From JAHELQ01 sp965603365 (GTDB lineage: Bacteria; Acidobacteriota; Aminicenantia; UBA2199), in the NCBI GenBank assembly GCA_965603365.1, contig CBFDCR010000023.1, positions 1 to 64,000 of the forward strand: a DNA stretch of 64,000 nt, written 5' to 3'. The translations under genes were made by a program, and so were the position numbers. The notes under the pieces were generated by a model, which saw nothing but the letters and a program-made list of their open reading frames with translations, had not been told where the DNA came from and searched no databases. Below, in pieces: positions 26,880 through 35,146 of this stretch (position 1 is the stretch's first letter; each line of letters opens with the position of its first letter).

Positions 26880-28678
26880 TCCCCCCGACCCATGTGAACC
26901 AGTTCGGGGCCGGAGAAGACCAGTATCAATTTAATCAGATTGGTTTGTCCGAGACTTTTACGGAAGCGATCGTCCGCGGTGTACCGGGCCAACTGCTGCC
27001 GTGCCTCCTCTATCTGGGGCTGTATAATTTCACTGGCTTCCTCTTCGCTCTTCGTGCCCTTTCCCTTAGAGCGCCGGGCTTTGATATATTTAATCTCGAT
27101 TACATAGGCGTATTTGATATCGTCATACCGGGCCAGGAAGGGTTCCATCACGATGTCGGCATAACCTTTGTTCAACTCCTTTTCCGAATGGACCAGAAAA
27201 TAGTCGCTGATCCCCAGGTAGGCCAGTAAAAATCCCTGGACTACCTTCTCCTCCCGGATAAAGTCTCTCAGGGAGGTTGACCGCTTCATCTCCTGCGCCA
27301 TGTAGGAAAAAAAAGGCTGCCACAGGCCGTGGTAGGCCATGCCGTGAAGCAGCTCCTGAATTTTATTGGTATTGACCGCCATTAAGCCGGTCTCGTTGTA
27401 GACCCGGATAATATAGTCGTAGTAGAGGCTCTTGACGGTGAGGTTGGGGATGGTAAACACCAGGCGGCCCTCCCTTTCGGCCTTGATGGTCAGGAGCCCC
27501 AGGTAAAAGAGCAGGGAGATGAAGTTTTCCGGCAGGGCCATGTCCTCGAGGGGAAACCCTTTAACCAACTTTGAGTGGACCTCTTCGTCTTCAACAATCT
27601 TGCGCAGTTGGGGAAAGTTGCCGTTGACCCTTTTTTGTTCCCCCTGTTCGATCAGGATCAGGTGGCGCACCTTCCCGTAATCCATGCGGACATTGCGGTC
27701 GATCAATTCATCCGGCAGGGTCTTCCCCTTGAAGTACTCTTTTAAAAAATAGAGCACCATGTCGGAGTTGAACAGGCTGATTGACCCGTTTTTAGAGAAA
27801 TTGTAGTGGTTGTACCAGCGGCCCATGATATCCATTAAAAAATCGTCGTCATGGCCGAGCCAACCGGCGGACCGGTAATATTGCAGCATGCCCCGCACCT
27901 CGTCGTGGGTAAAACCCAGCATCCGGTTAAAGCCGGGGTCTATGGAGATGTTCTCGCCGATATTAAAACCGCTGGTCACATCGTCCATGGTAATGGGCGA
28001 TACCCCGCTCACGAACAGGCGGGATATGGGCGCACCGGACCCGGTGGCACCGGTCTTTAACACATTAAAAAATGTCCGGAAAAAGCCCGCCCCATGGGTG
28101 AGTCTCCTGTATTCACGGCTGCCGGTGGTGGACAGTATGGTATTGGCAAAGTTGTCATACTCATCGATAATCACATACAACTTTTGCTCTGTCTCCATGC
28201 ACAGCCCGATGACGGCCTGCAGTACATCGGAGGCGGAATGGAGGTCTTTGAGGTCGTCTTTTTGCTTTTCCGGGTCCACCTTCAGTTTTTCGGCGTACCT
28301 GGAGATAAAGACATTGGCCCGGGTCTTTACGTGATTGAAGAAAGAGTCTTCCACCCTGACGGCAGACGGCTCGACAGAGGAGAAATTGAATTTTAACACC
28401 AGGTAGGCGTGCCGTTCCCCGGTGGGGCGGTGGTAAATTTTGGTTCCCCGGTAAAAAAACTCGAATTGATCCTGCTTGAGTACGTCGTAATATGTCTCCA
28501 TGAGGGAGAGAAAGAGGGATTTGCCGAAGCGCCGGGGCCGGATAAAAAACAGGTAACTACCGGCATCTTCGATCTCCCTCAAAAAACCGGTCTTATCCAC
28601 AAAGTAGTAGTTCCCCTTGACGATTTTCTCATAATCGGCAATACCATAGGGAATCCGCTTAACCGTATGCTCACTCAT
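26876..28678 (-). CDS. AAA-ATPase-like / PD-(D/E)XK nuclease-like protein
   Basis: A 600-residue protein. It begins with the AAA-ATPase-like signature (IPYGIADYEKIVKGNYYFVDKT, then FIRPRRFGKSLFLSL as Walker A) and ends with a PD-(D/E)XK_9-type region (GYADIVMEP then YAYVIEIKYIKA; Asp and Glu-x-Lys present). The ATG at 28678 follows GGGGGGAGAG and is preferred over a start 9 codons upstream. This family is widespread and often multicopy in anaerobes; its function is unknown, with a DNA-linked or mobile-element role often suspected. The stop overlaps the stop of the S9 gene on the other strand by 4 bp. Confidence 0.9.
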   Translation of the reverse strand: MSEHTVKRIPYGIADYEKIVKGNYYFVDKTGFLREIEDAGSYLFFIRPRRFGKSLFLSLMETYYDVLKQDQFEFFYRGTKIYHRPTGERHAYLVLKFNFSSVEPSAVRVEDSFFNHVKTRANVFISRYAEKLKVDPEKQKDDLKDLHSASDVLQAVIGLCMETEQKLYVIIDEYDNFANTILSTTGSREYRRLTHGAGFFRTFFNVLKTGATGSGAPISRLFVSGVSPITMDDVTSGFNIGENISIDPGFNRMLGFTHDEVRGMLQYYRSAGWLGHDDDFLMDIMGRWYNHYNFSKNGSISLFNSDMVLYFLKEYFKGKTLPDELIDRNVRMDYGKVRHLILIEQGEQKRVNGNFPQLRKIVEDEEVHSKLVKGFPLEDMALPENFISLLFYLGLLTIKAEREGRLVFTIPNLTVKSLYYDYIIRVYNETGLMAVNTNKIQELLHGMAYHGLWQPFFSYMAQEMKRSTSLRDFIREEKVVQGFLLAYLGISDYFLVHSEKELNKGYADIVMEPFLARYDDIKYAYVIEIKYIKARRSKGKGTKSEEEASEIIQPQIEEARQQLARYTADDRFRKSLGQTNLIKLILVFSGPELVHMGRGD

Positions 28679-28739
28679 CGTTCTCTCCCCCCCATTATAC
28701 CCCATCTCCCCCTTTTTTCAAAACCCTATTTAACTGGAG

Positions 28740-28922
28740 TTACCCCAAAAAATAAAATCTAAAAACAATCGGTGCGTGTGAATGTGTGAATTTTTTATTA
28801 TAATATGCTGTGTTATCTTGAATTTCATACCATTTATATGTACCGGGCTTTCTACCCAAACCAGGCTCAAGTTTTTGCTTATATTCCTGGAGGTCTTTTT
28901 TAATAGCCGAATAATTATATAT
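28740..28922 (-). pseudogene. fragment of a type IIG restriction-methylase (TaqI-like specificity domain)
   Basis: An open stretch without a start codon reads IKKDLQEYKQKLEPGLG, then GTYKWYEIQDNTAYY, then drifts into unrelated sequence and a stop. The KWYEIQDxxAYY segment with a preceding KxxLExR-like helix is characteristic of the specificity region of Eco57I/TaqI-like restriction-modification enzymes. Only about 45 of roughly 1000 residues remain. The rest of 28706-29112 is AT-rich and shows no gene. Confidence 0.55.
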
Positions 28923-29112
28923 TTATTTATTTATTTTCCCAGCTTCATTTATACTCACAGAACCAGGTTGTATCTTTTCTTTTAAGGAGCAAATTTGGGG
29001 ACAATCGAGAAGATGTTCATGGACCGGTTATGGTAAAAGACCAACAAAATTTTTACATTTTCACGCACCCCAGTTCTCTCCCATGAATCGGTGCGAACTG
29101 AAATGATAAAGG

Positions 29113-29238
29113 TACAACCCGGGGTGTCAGCGGTGACGTGTGGAGTTACAAGGTTGACACTTGAAGTTATAGAGCCGTAACCCGGAGTGACGAGTCTGAC
29201 ACTTGAAGTCATAGAGCCGTAGCCAAAAGTTATAAAAT
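29113..29238 (+). repeat. 21-bp tandem array, 6 units
   Basis: Units of 21 bp start at 29113, 29134, 29155, 29176, 29197 and 29218. Units 3 and 5 are nearly identical (TGACACTTGAAGTnATAGAG), giving a 42-bp higher-order period; the others match more loosely around nAGTTAnA. It lies 60 bp downstream of the Yip1 gene's 3' end. Same unit length as the arrays at 13.1 and 49.6 kb but unrelated sequence. Confidence 0.75.
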
Positions 29239-29297
29239 AGCAAATTTCAATTCTCTAACTCTAAGAACGCCTGTCTATTTGAAAGGTATATGGTGGG

Positions 29298-30002
29298 TTA
29301 CATGCCGGAGAGTTGGAGGGCCAGGTAGGAGAAGAGGACCAGGATGAGGGAACGGAAGCAGAAGTAGAAGATGGCGATGGTGAGACTCTTTTTGAAGGTG
29401 ATTTTGGCAAAGACCGCTATGCCGGCGGCGATGACGACGATGTACCAGATGGAGAAGAGTTCCAGTTGGGAGAGGAGGAGGGCCAAAAAAGACTTTCCCG
29501 GCAGGGAGGGGAAAAACACGGCGGCGTTGGTGGTGGCGGTGATGTCTAGACCCAGGGGCATGGAGACGGTGGAGAGGAGACCGGGGATGAGGGTGTGGAT
29601 GATGGAGGCGTTCACCGCCAGGGAGAAGTAGTTGACATAGAGACCTTCGGCACCGCCGATGCCGTAAAACAGGTAGATGAAAAAGGCGGCCACCGCCAGG
29701 CTGAGGGCCAGCAAGAAGACGGTGCCGGAAGACAGGAAGGCCCGCCGCAGGGAGGAAATAGGCCGGGAAGAATCGGCGGGATCGTATTCGAGGTAATCGG
29801 CAAATTTTGAATCCTGGAGAATTTCGGCACTCTGGGCCATCTCATAAGGCAGGGTAATATAGGAACAGATGCCGATGACCAAAAGGATCAAAATAAAAGA
29901 ACCCACCCACTTCTTTTGGTCCATCATTTTGCCTAACGTAATACCGGGTTTTATAAAGATCCCTTTCAAATCCTTTAAAAAAGCGTTTAGTGTCGTTTGC
30001 AT
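29298..30002 (-). CDS. Yip1-family membrane protein
   Basis: A 234-residue protein with an N-terminal Yip1-type lead-in (FLKDLKGIFIKPGITLGKMMDQKKW) followed by about five hydrophobic segments (SFILILLVIGICSYITLP; FLLALSLAVAAFFIYLFYGIGG; ASIIHTLIPGLLSTV; FSIWYIVVIAAGIAVF; FYFCFRSLILVLFSYLAL). Bacterial Yip1 proteins are inner-membrane proteins of unknown function. It is monocistronic and divergent from yggS. The complementary strand is oddly open because of its hydrophobic, G/A-rich codons; those frames are shadows. Confidence 0.85.
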   Translation of the reverse strand: MQTTLNAFLKDLKGIFIKPGITLGKMMDQKKWVGSFILILLVIGICSYITLPYEMAQSAEILQDSKFADYLEYDPADSSRPISSLRRAFLSSGTVFLLALSLAVAAFFIYLFYGIGGAEGLYVNYFSLAVNASIIHTLIPGLLSTVSMPLGLDITATTNAAVFFPSLPGKSFLALLLSQLELFSIWYIVVIAAGIAVFAKITFKKSLTIAIFYFCFRSLILVLFSYLALQLSGM

Positions 30003-30268
30003 TGTGATGACTCCATAAGTTATCTATACGGTTAAGGGAGGCAAGTTGTTTTCAATTTTTTGCCGATTTTGGCACGCTTTTGTCTATACCTCTTTAAAAA
30101 AACATTAAAATATTATATAATATAGCATGCAATTTGTTGCTAAGACGATATTTATTGGCGATATTTTTTTGATTTCGAATATTGAGGAGTATAAATTTTG
30201 GTCTTCTTCGGCTTTTTATTTGGGTGGAAGCTTCTTTCACCGGAAATTTTTTTTTAGGGGAATTCACC

Positions 30269-30955
30269 ATGGGGATTAAAGAAAACTATGAAAAAATAAT
30301 GGAACGCATTGGTAAGGCCTGCCAGAGGACGAATCGACAGGTTTCTGATATTCAAATATTGGCCGTTTGCAAGGGGCAGACGTCCGAGAGAATCAAAGAG
30401 GCCTACGATTGCGGCCTCCGGATCATGGGTGAGAATAAGACCCAGGAGGCCGATATTCACCAGGAGGAACTCCACGATCTGACGGATATTTCCTGGCATT
30501 TTATCGGTAAACTGCAAAAGAATAAGATCAATCGGATTTTGAAGAGCTTTGATTTTATCCAGTCGGTGGATGGGGTGAAATCGTTAGAACACATTCATAA
30601 AAGGGTGAACGAGGAGACCGAAATTTTCATAGAGATTAATATAGGTGAAGAAAAGAATAAAACCGGCTTTACCGTTGATGGATTAAAAAAGGCCCTGAAT
30701 TATATATCCAATCTGAACCGGGTCAAGATAACCGGTCTCATGACCATTCCGCCTTTTGAAGACGATATCGAAGATGTACGCCCATACTTTATTCAGATGA
30801 GAGAGTTAAAGGAAGAGGTCAATAGTATGAACCTGTCGAACTTTGACATTCAACATCTCTCCATGGGAATGAGTCACGATTTCGATGTGGCCATCGAGGA
30901 GGGTGCCAACATGATTCGAATCGGCACGGCTCTATTTGGGAGAAGATATTTGTGA
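30269..30955 (+). CDS. yggS: YggS-family PLP homeostasis protein
   Basis: A 228-residue protein with the conserved features of the PLP-binding YggS/PROSC family: AVCKGQTSERIKEAYDCGL (the PLP-lysine region, though most members have AVSK), MGENKTQEA, WHFIGKLQKNKI, SVDG, INIGEEKNKTGF, ITGLMTIPP and LSMGMSHDFDVAIEEGANMIRIGTALFGRR. The ATG at 30269 after AGGGGAATTCACC is chosen; the reading frame is open 87 nt further upstream. It begins a tight run with yggT, divIVA and recA, overlapping yggT by 4 nt (GTGA). Confidence 0.93.
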   Translation: MGIKENYEKIMERIGKACQRTNRQVSDIQILAVCKGQTSERIKEAYDCGLRIMGENKTQEADIHQEELHDLTDISWHFIGKLQKNKINRILKSFDFIQSVDGVKSLEHIHKRVNEETEIFIEINIGEEKNKTGFTVDGLKKALNYISNLNRVKITGLMTIPPFEDDIEDVRPYFIQMRELKEEVNSMNLSNFDIQHLSMGMSHDFDVAIEEGANMIRIGTALFGRRYL

Positions 30956-31263
30956 TTCTGGGATACTTTTTAGAGGCCTTTGCCAAACTGTTTCACCTGG
31001 TGGTCCAACTGTATATATTGGTGATTATTGTGAGAGCCGTCATTTCCTGGGTCGGCAACATTCCTTATAATACCTTTGTCCATGTTTTACGGAAATTGAC
31101 GGACCCGGTGTTTCGATTGGTTCACCGCGCCCTTCCCTTTACGATTATCGGCGGCATCGATATTTCTCCGCTCATCATCCTGGTTTTTTTGTATTTTGTG
31201 GACAGTTTTTTAACCAGAGTGATGCTGAGTTATGCCAATCAATTATTATCAGGAGGGGGGTAG
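30952..31263 (+). CDS. yggT: YggT-family membrane protein
   Basis: A 103-residue protein with GTG start overlapping the yggS stop. It shows the family pattern: a first hydrophobic helix (LVVQLYILVIIVRAVISW), the loop PYNTFVHVLRKLTDPVFRLVHRALP and a second membrane helix (IDISPLIILVFLYFVDSFL). YggT/YlmG proteins act in osmotic tolerance or division-site functions in other bacteria. The yggS-yggT-divIVA order is conserved in many lineages and fits an envelope or division role. Confidence 0.92.
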   Translation: MILGYFLEAFAKLFHLVVQLYILVIIVRAVISWVGNIPYNTFVHVLRKLTDPVFRLVHRALPFTIIGGIDISPLIILVFLYFVDSFLTRVMLSYANQLLSGGG

Positions 31264-31268
31264 GTAAA

Positions 31269-31754
31269 ATGAAATTAACGCCACAGGAAGTCATCACTCA
31301 GGAATTTAGCATCCATATCAGGGGGTTTGATAAGGAAGAGGTCAAAAACTTCCTCATTCAGGTGGCCGAGACCCTGGAAAGCGAGATCCAGGAAAAAGAA
31401 AAACTGAGGAAGGAATCTGAGAGGCTAAAGGAGACTCTATCCAGGTTTGAGAGAAGGGAAGAGGTGTTGAGGGACACGCTGGTTTCGGCTCAAAAATTTT
31501 CCAATGAGATCAAAACCAATGCCCAGAAAGAGGCAGAGTTAATTGTAAAAGAGGGAGAGATTAAGGCCGAGGAAATCGTCAGCAGTGCCATTGCCCGGCG
31601 CAAGGACTTGAAGGATGAAATCAGGAGCCTGCAGTTTAAACGGCGGGAGATTGAGAATGATCTGGTTAATATGCTGAACTCCCTCAAGGAATTGATCGAA
31701 TCGTATCGCAAGGATGATGAGGAATTTGATAAGGTGGAATATTTGAGTAAATGA
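31269..31754 (+). CDS. divIVA: DivIVA-domain coiled-coil protein
   Basis: A 161-residue protein. The N-terminal DivIVA lipid-binding motif is clear (LTPQEVITQEFSIHIRGFDKEEVKNFL), followed by a long heptad-rich coiled coil from about 35 to 150 (ESEIQEKEKLRKESERLK and onward). DivIVA proteins localise to curved membrane and organise division or polar growth. It starts 5 nt after yggT, and its stop overlaps an upstream in-frame ATG of recA. Confidence 0.9.
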   Translation: MKLTPQEVITQEFSIHIRGFDKEEVKNFLIQVAETLESEIQEKEKLRKESERLKETLSRFERREEVLRDTLVSAQKFSNEIKTNAQKEAELIVKEGEIKAEEIVSSAIARRKDLKDEIRSLQFKRREIENDLVNMLNSLKELIESYRKDDEEFDKVEYLSK

Positions 31755-31801
31755 CAGAAGTTGAAGAGTTGCAGGGGAAAAATGAATTTTTGGAGGATAT
31801 C

Positions 31802-32827
31802 ATGAACGAAACAAATCAGAAAGCATCGGCCATAAAGAGTGCGGTTTCCCAGATTGAAAAGCAATTTGGCAAAGGCTCCATTATGAAGTTGGGGAGTGAT
31901 TATTCGGTCAACATCCCGGTCATCTCCTCCGGCTGTTTGTCCCTCGATATCATCACCGGTGTCGGCGGCTTTCCCCGGGGCAGGGTGATCGAAATTTACG
32001 GTCCCGAAGCTTCGGGCAAGACCACCATTGCCTTGCAGGTTATTGCCGAGGCCCAAAAAGCCGGCGGCCAGGCGGCTTTTATCGACGCCGAACATGCCCT
32101 GGACCCCACCTATGCCCGGAATTTAGGTGTTAATATCGACGAATTGTATATTGCCCAACCGGATTACGGCGAACAGGCGCTGGAGATCGCGGAGATACTG
32201 GTTCGTTCCGGTGGATTGGACATCATCGTAGTCGACAGCGTGGCCGCGCTGGTGCCCAAGGCCGAGTTGGAAGGGGATATGGGGGACAGCCATATGGGTT
32301 TGCAGGCCCGGTTAATGAGCCAGGCACTGCGAAAGTTGACCGCTATCGTGGCCCGGTCCAAAACAACGTTTATATTTGTCAACCAGATGAGGGAGAAAAT
32401 CGGCATGTTCGTCGGCAACCCCGAAACCACCACCGGCGGTCGGGCGCTAAAGTTTTACAGTTCCCTCAGGCTGGAGGTACGGAAAATCTTGACGTTGAAA
32501 AACGGTACCGATATCGTGGGCGGCCGGACCCGGATGAAAATCGTAAAAAACAAGGTGGCCCCCCCCTTTAAGACCACAGAGGTGGATTTACTGTTTGGGA
32601 AGGGCGTCTCAAAGGAAGGTGATATTATCGACCTGGCGGTTACTCACGGCATCATTGCCAAAACCGGTGCCTGGTATGCCTATGGGGATGAGAAGTTGGG
32701 CCAGGGAAAGGAAACCGTCCGGCAATTGCTGGAGGAGAAACCCCCTCTTTTTGAGGAGTTAAAAGGTAAGATTTTAGAAAAAGTCGGCATGGCAGATAAG
32801 GTTCAGGATAAAGAAAAGAAAGCTTGA
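31802..32827 (+). CDS. recA: recombinase RecA
   Basis: A 341-residue RecA of normal length. Seen: KSAVSQIEKQFGKGSIMKLG, Walker A GPEASGKTT, FIDAEHALDPTYA, Walker B IIVVDSVAALVP, the loop 1 region ELEGDMGDSHMGLQARLMSQALRKL and loop 2 NQMREKIGMFVGNPETTTGGRALKFY. The ATG at 31802 follows GGAGGATATC and is preferred to the ATG at 31751, which overlaps divIVA but lacks a site and would add 17 residues. RecA drives homologous recombination and LexA cleavage. It is the fourth gene of the yggS run and overlaps the next gene by 4 nt. Confidence 0.98.
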   Translation: MNETNQKASAIKSAVSQIEKQFGKGSIMKLGSDYSVNIPVISSGCLSLDIITGVGGFPRGRVIEIYGPEASGKTTIALQVIAEAQKAGGQAAFIDAEHALDPTYARNLGVNIDELYIAQPDYGEQALEIAEILVRSGGLDIIVVDSVAALVPKAELEGDMGDSHMGLQARLMSQALRKLTAIVARSKTTFIFVNQMREKIGMFVGNPETTTGGRALKFYSSLRLEVRKILTLKNGTDIVGGRTRMKIVKNKVAPPFKTTEVDLLFGKGVSKEGDIIDLAVTHGIIAKTGAWYAYGDEKLGQGKETVRQLLEEKPPLFEELKGKILEKVGMADKVQDKEKKA

Positions 32828-33315
32828 AAAGATTTCGCCTATCACTTATCTATATCGTTGGCCTGGTTGTGCTGAATTTTTTTCACTCCCCCGTCAGATC
32901 TTTTTTGGCCGCCCTCACCGGCGAGCGATTTGTCATATATTTGCTGTACGCCCTATTTTTTTCTTTTTTCTTAATCGCCCTCATCCGGGTCTTCCGGACC
33001 GGCAAAAATGTCGAGATGGCGGCTGTTGTGGGGGCAATGGCCCTGATTTTTTTCTTTTTATTGTCCAGGCCGCCTTTGCTGTTTAAATTGTCGATAGCGG
33101 AGTTTTTTATTTTAGGGGTGGTCCTTTTCGTGAACGGCAAAAAATCCAGGTCAACCTTTGCCATTGCCTTAGTCCTGCTGGTCCTGGCGGCCCTGCTGGT
33201 GGAAATCGCCGGGAATCTCTCTGCCGGCAGCAGCTTCTACTACTTCGATGTCTGGATGATGGTGTTGTTCGGGCTGACCGGTTATATTGCCATGGGATTG
33301 GGGTTTAAAAAATAA
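32824..33315 (+). CDS. hypothetical integral membrane protein
   Basis: A 163-residue protein with TTG start overlapping the recA stop. It has about five hydrophobic segments (LIYIVGLVVLNFF; VIYLLYALFFSFFLIALI; AAVVGAMALIFFFLL; AEFFILGVVLFV; FAIALVLLVLAALLVEIAG). The arrangement, with VEIAGN and YYFDVWMMVLFGLTGY near the end, faintly recalls VanZ-like proteins, but the conserved residues are not convincing. It is likely the last gene of the yggS-recA operon. Confidence 0.75.
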   Translation: MKRFRLSLIYIVGLVVLNFFHSPVRSFLAALTGERFVIYLLYALFFSFFLIALIRVFRTGKNVEMAAVVGAMALIFFFLLSRPPLLFKLSIAEFFILGVVLFVNGKKSRSTFAIALVLLVLAALLVEIAGNLSAGSSFYYFDVWMMVLFGLTGYIAMGLGFKK

Positions 33316-33330
33316 ATTTTTATTTTAAAC

Positions 33331-33359
33331 TTGTATTTACCTTCATTATAAGTTATATT
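33331..33359 (+). promoter_or_regulatory. candidate promoter upstream of XRE gene
   Basis: TTGTAT (33331-33336), 17 bp, TATATT (33354-33359). It precedes a 26-codon frame (ATG 33366, no ribosome site) whose end overlaps the start of the XRE gene at 33436; that frame may be a leader or chance. Confidence 0.4.
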
Positions 33360-33435
33360 TATATCATGAAAAAGCTTGCAGATGCATTTGAATTTTTAAA
33401 AATAAACGAAAAAAAACAATCTGATAGTACCCAAA

Positions 33436-33915
33436 ATGCGTATTAACGATCAAACATTAAAAAAGAGTGTGGGACTTCGGTTCCGTAAGTTTAGAGAGGC
33501 CTTAAAGAAAACCCAGTATGATCTGGCGGAGGAACTCCAGGTCTATCAATCCACCATCACCAACATCGAGCTGGGGAAAACCTTTCCCAAAATCAACTAT
33601 CTACACCATTTGCACAATAAGTACCGTTTGAATCTCAACTGGCTGCTGCGGGAAAAAGGCGACATGTTTCTGCCCAAAGAGCTCAATGGCTTTGGTATTT
33701 CTTTTATCGGCAGGCCCCATGTCAAATACGGTGACCCCATGTACGACAAGTATGTGGAACTCTTCACCTTGATGCAAATCCAGGTGATTGAACAGGTTAT
33801 CCTGGCCAAGCTGGTAGAGCTAAAGGCCCTCATGAAGGATGAAGTCAACGAGTTTTATGAGCGGATCAAGAGGGAACAGGAGCAGCAAAAAGAGGAGACA
33901 GACGAAGCCGAATAG
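33436..33915 (+). CDS. XRE-family helix-turn-helix regulator
   Basis: A 159-residue protein. Residues 10-70 are a Cro/CI-type HTH (VGLRFRKFREALKKTQYDLA, then VYQSTITNIELGKTFP), followed by NLNWLLREKGDMFLP, a common lead-out of phage-type repressors. The C-terminal 90 residues are helical and end in a Glu/Gln-rich tail, probably for dimerisation. It stands alone between the recA operon and a small Cys-rich frame. Target genes are unknown. Confidence 0.85.
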   Translation: MRINDQTLKKSVGLRFRKFREALKKTQYDLAEELQVYQSTITNIELGKTFPKINYLHHLHNKYRLNLNWLLREKGDMFLPKELNGFGISFIGRPHVKYGDPMYDKYVELFTLMQIQVIEQVILAKLVELKALMKDEVNEFYERIKREQEQQKEETDEAE

Positions 33916-33950
33916 GATCAACCAGTTTTATTCGTGTTATACTACATATC

Positions 33951-34139
33951 GTGATAGATAAGAGGGGAGTCATCGGTTTAAATCTTTTGATTACGGTCAA
34001 AATGAAAATTAGGGGCGGCGAATGTGAAACCATTCCCGATGCTTCTTGCTACAAACCAATTCCAACTTCGCCTGAAGCGTGCATGACCACCATGCACATC
34101 AATTGCACCCAGATTTCCTATTGTTACTGCCCAGAATAA
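33951..34139 (+). CDS. small Cys-rich peptide (start uncertain)
   Basis: A 62-codon frame from GTG 33951, or 46 codons from ATG 34002 (MKIRGGECETIPDASCYKPI and onward, ending CTQISYCYCPE). Six cysteines lie in the last 40 residues. An extended -10-like TGTTATACT stands at about 33935, close to the GTG, so the ATG may be the real start. No ribosome site is convincing. A secreted or post-translationally modified peptide is possible; no modifying enzyme adjoins it, the nearest radical SAM genes being 20 kb away. Confidence 0.45.
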   Translation: MIDKRGVIGLNLLITVKMKIRGGECETIPDASCYKPIPTSPEACMTTMHINCTQISYCYCPE

Positions 34140-34153
34140 GGAGTTTCAATTCT

Positions 34154-35101
34154 TTACTGTTCGGCGCCGCAGTAGATGCACTTTTTTGATTGGCGGGGCA
34201 TGGCCTTGCGGCAGTTCCAGCAGAAAAAATCGGTGCGGTTGTCCCGGGCATCAATCCGGTTTTTGATCGCCTTTATCTGGGAAGAGTAATCGTCCCGCCT
34301 GTTTTCCAGTTGGTTCAGATCTTCGATGATTTCGCCGGCCTGTTTGTAGCGGAGGGTGAGATCCGGGGAGAGCATTTTCATGACGATGCGGTTTAGGCCC
34401 GGAGAGACGGCCGGCACCTTCTTGATGAGTGGGGTCGTCTGCCCGGCTTTGGCCTTTTTGTAAATTTCCATGGGATTGGCCAGGACAATGGGGGGGAAAC
34501 CGGTGGCCATTTCGTAAAACAGGCAGCCCACCGAGTAAATATCCGAGGCCAGTACGGCCCGGCCTTCAAATTGTTCGGGCGCCATGTAGGGGGGGGAGCC
34601 GATTCGGGTGGTGGCGTACTGCCGGTCGTTCAGGATGGTGGAGGTGCCGAAATCGGTGATCTTAACGTTGTCGTCCTCGCCGATCAGGATGTTGGAGGGC
34701 CGGATATCCCGGTGGATAACCTTTAATTCCTGGGCAAATTGAATGGCCGATAATATCTGCCGCAAATACCTCAGGGCCGCCGGGATTTCCAACCGGTTCT
34801 TGCTGTCGATGAGTTTTTCCAGGTCGGTGCCTTTGATGTATTCCATCACCATGATGATGATGTTGTCGATGATATCTACGGTCAGCAACTTGACGATGTT
34901 GGGATGGTCCAGCAATTTGGACTGCAGGGCCGATTCTTCCAGAAGTTTTTCCGTTTGTGAACCGATGCGGTGGGGGATCTTTAAGGCCCGCTGGGTCTTT
35001 AAAAAGGTGTCTTCCGCCAGGTAAACGGTGCCGAAGCCGCCGCTGCCCAGCTTCTTCAAGATCTGGTACTTACCGATTTTGCCCTTTATCTCAATCATCA
35101 A
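34154..35101 (-). CDS. Ser/Thr protein kinase with C-terminal zinc ribbon
   Basis: A 315-residue Hanks-type kinase, soluble (no TM segment). Seen: glycine loop GSGGFGTVYLAED, the Lys in ALKIP, catalytic loop VIHRDIRPSN at about 129 (Arg where most have Lys in HRDxKPxN), TDFGTS, and YMAPEQ. The C-terminus has CWNC and CIYC separated by 11 residues, a zinc-ribbon that may bind partners. A methionine pair gives two equivalent starts. The Arg substitution occurs in some active bacterial kinases, so activity is likely but untested. Monocistronic; convergent with the Cys-rich peptide frame. Confidence 0.9.
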   Translation of the reverse strand: MMIEIKGKIGKYQILKKLGSGGFGTVYLAEDTFLKTQRALKIPHRIGSQTEKLLEESALQSKLLDHPNIVKLLTVDIIDNIIIMVMEYIKGTDLEKLIDSKNRLEIPAALRYLRQILSAIQFAQELKVIHRDIRPSNILIGEDDNVKITDFGTSTILNDRQYATTRIGSPPYMAPEQFEGRAVLASDIYSVGCLFYEMATGFPPIVLANPMEIYKKAKAGQTTPLIKKVPAVSPGLNRIVMKMLSPDLTLRYKQAGEIIEDLNQLENRRDDYSSQIKAIKNRIDARDNRTDFFCWNCRKAMPRQSKKCIYCGAEQ

Positions 35102-35146
35102 ATCATATTATACGACAATAATTTTCTGGGGTAAAGGGGACTGGGC

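Noticed and set aside
28782..28985. Hydrophobic 67-codon plus-strand frame
   Set aside because: Antisense of the restriction-methylase fragment and AT-rich DNA; no ribosome site.
30070..30090. sigma54-like TGGCAC element upstream of yggS
   Set aside because: The downstream TTGC-type half is not present at the required spacing.
31751..31801. Upstream ATG of recA overlapping divIVA
   Set aside because: No ribosome site and a non-conserved 17-residue extension; GGAGG stands before the ATG at 31802.
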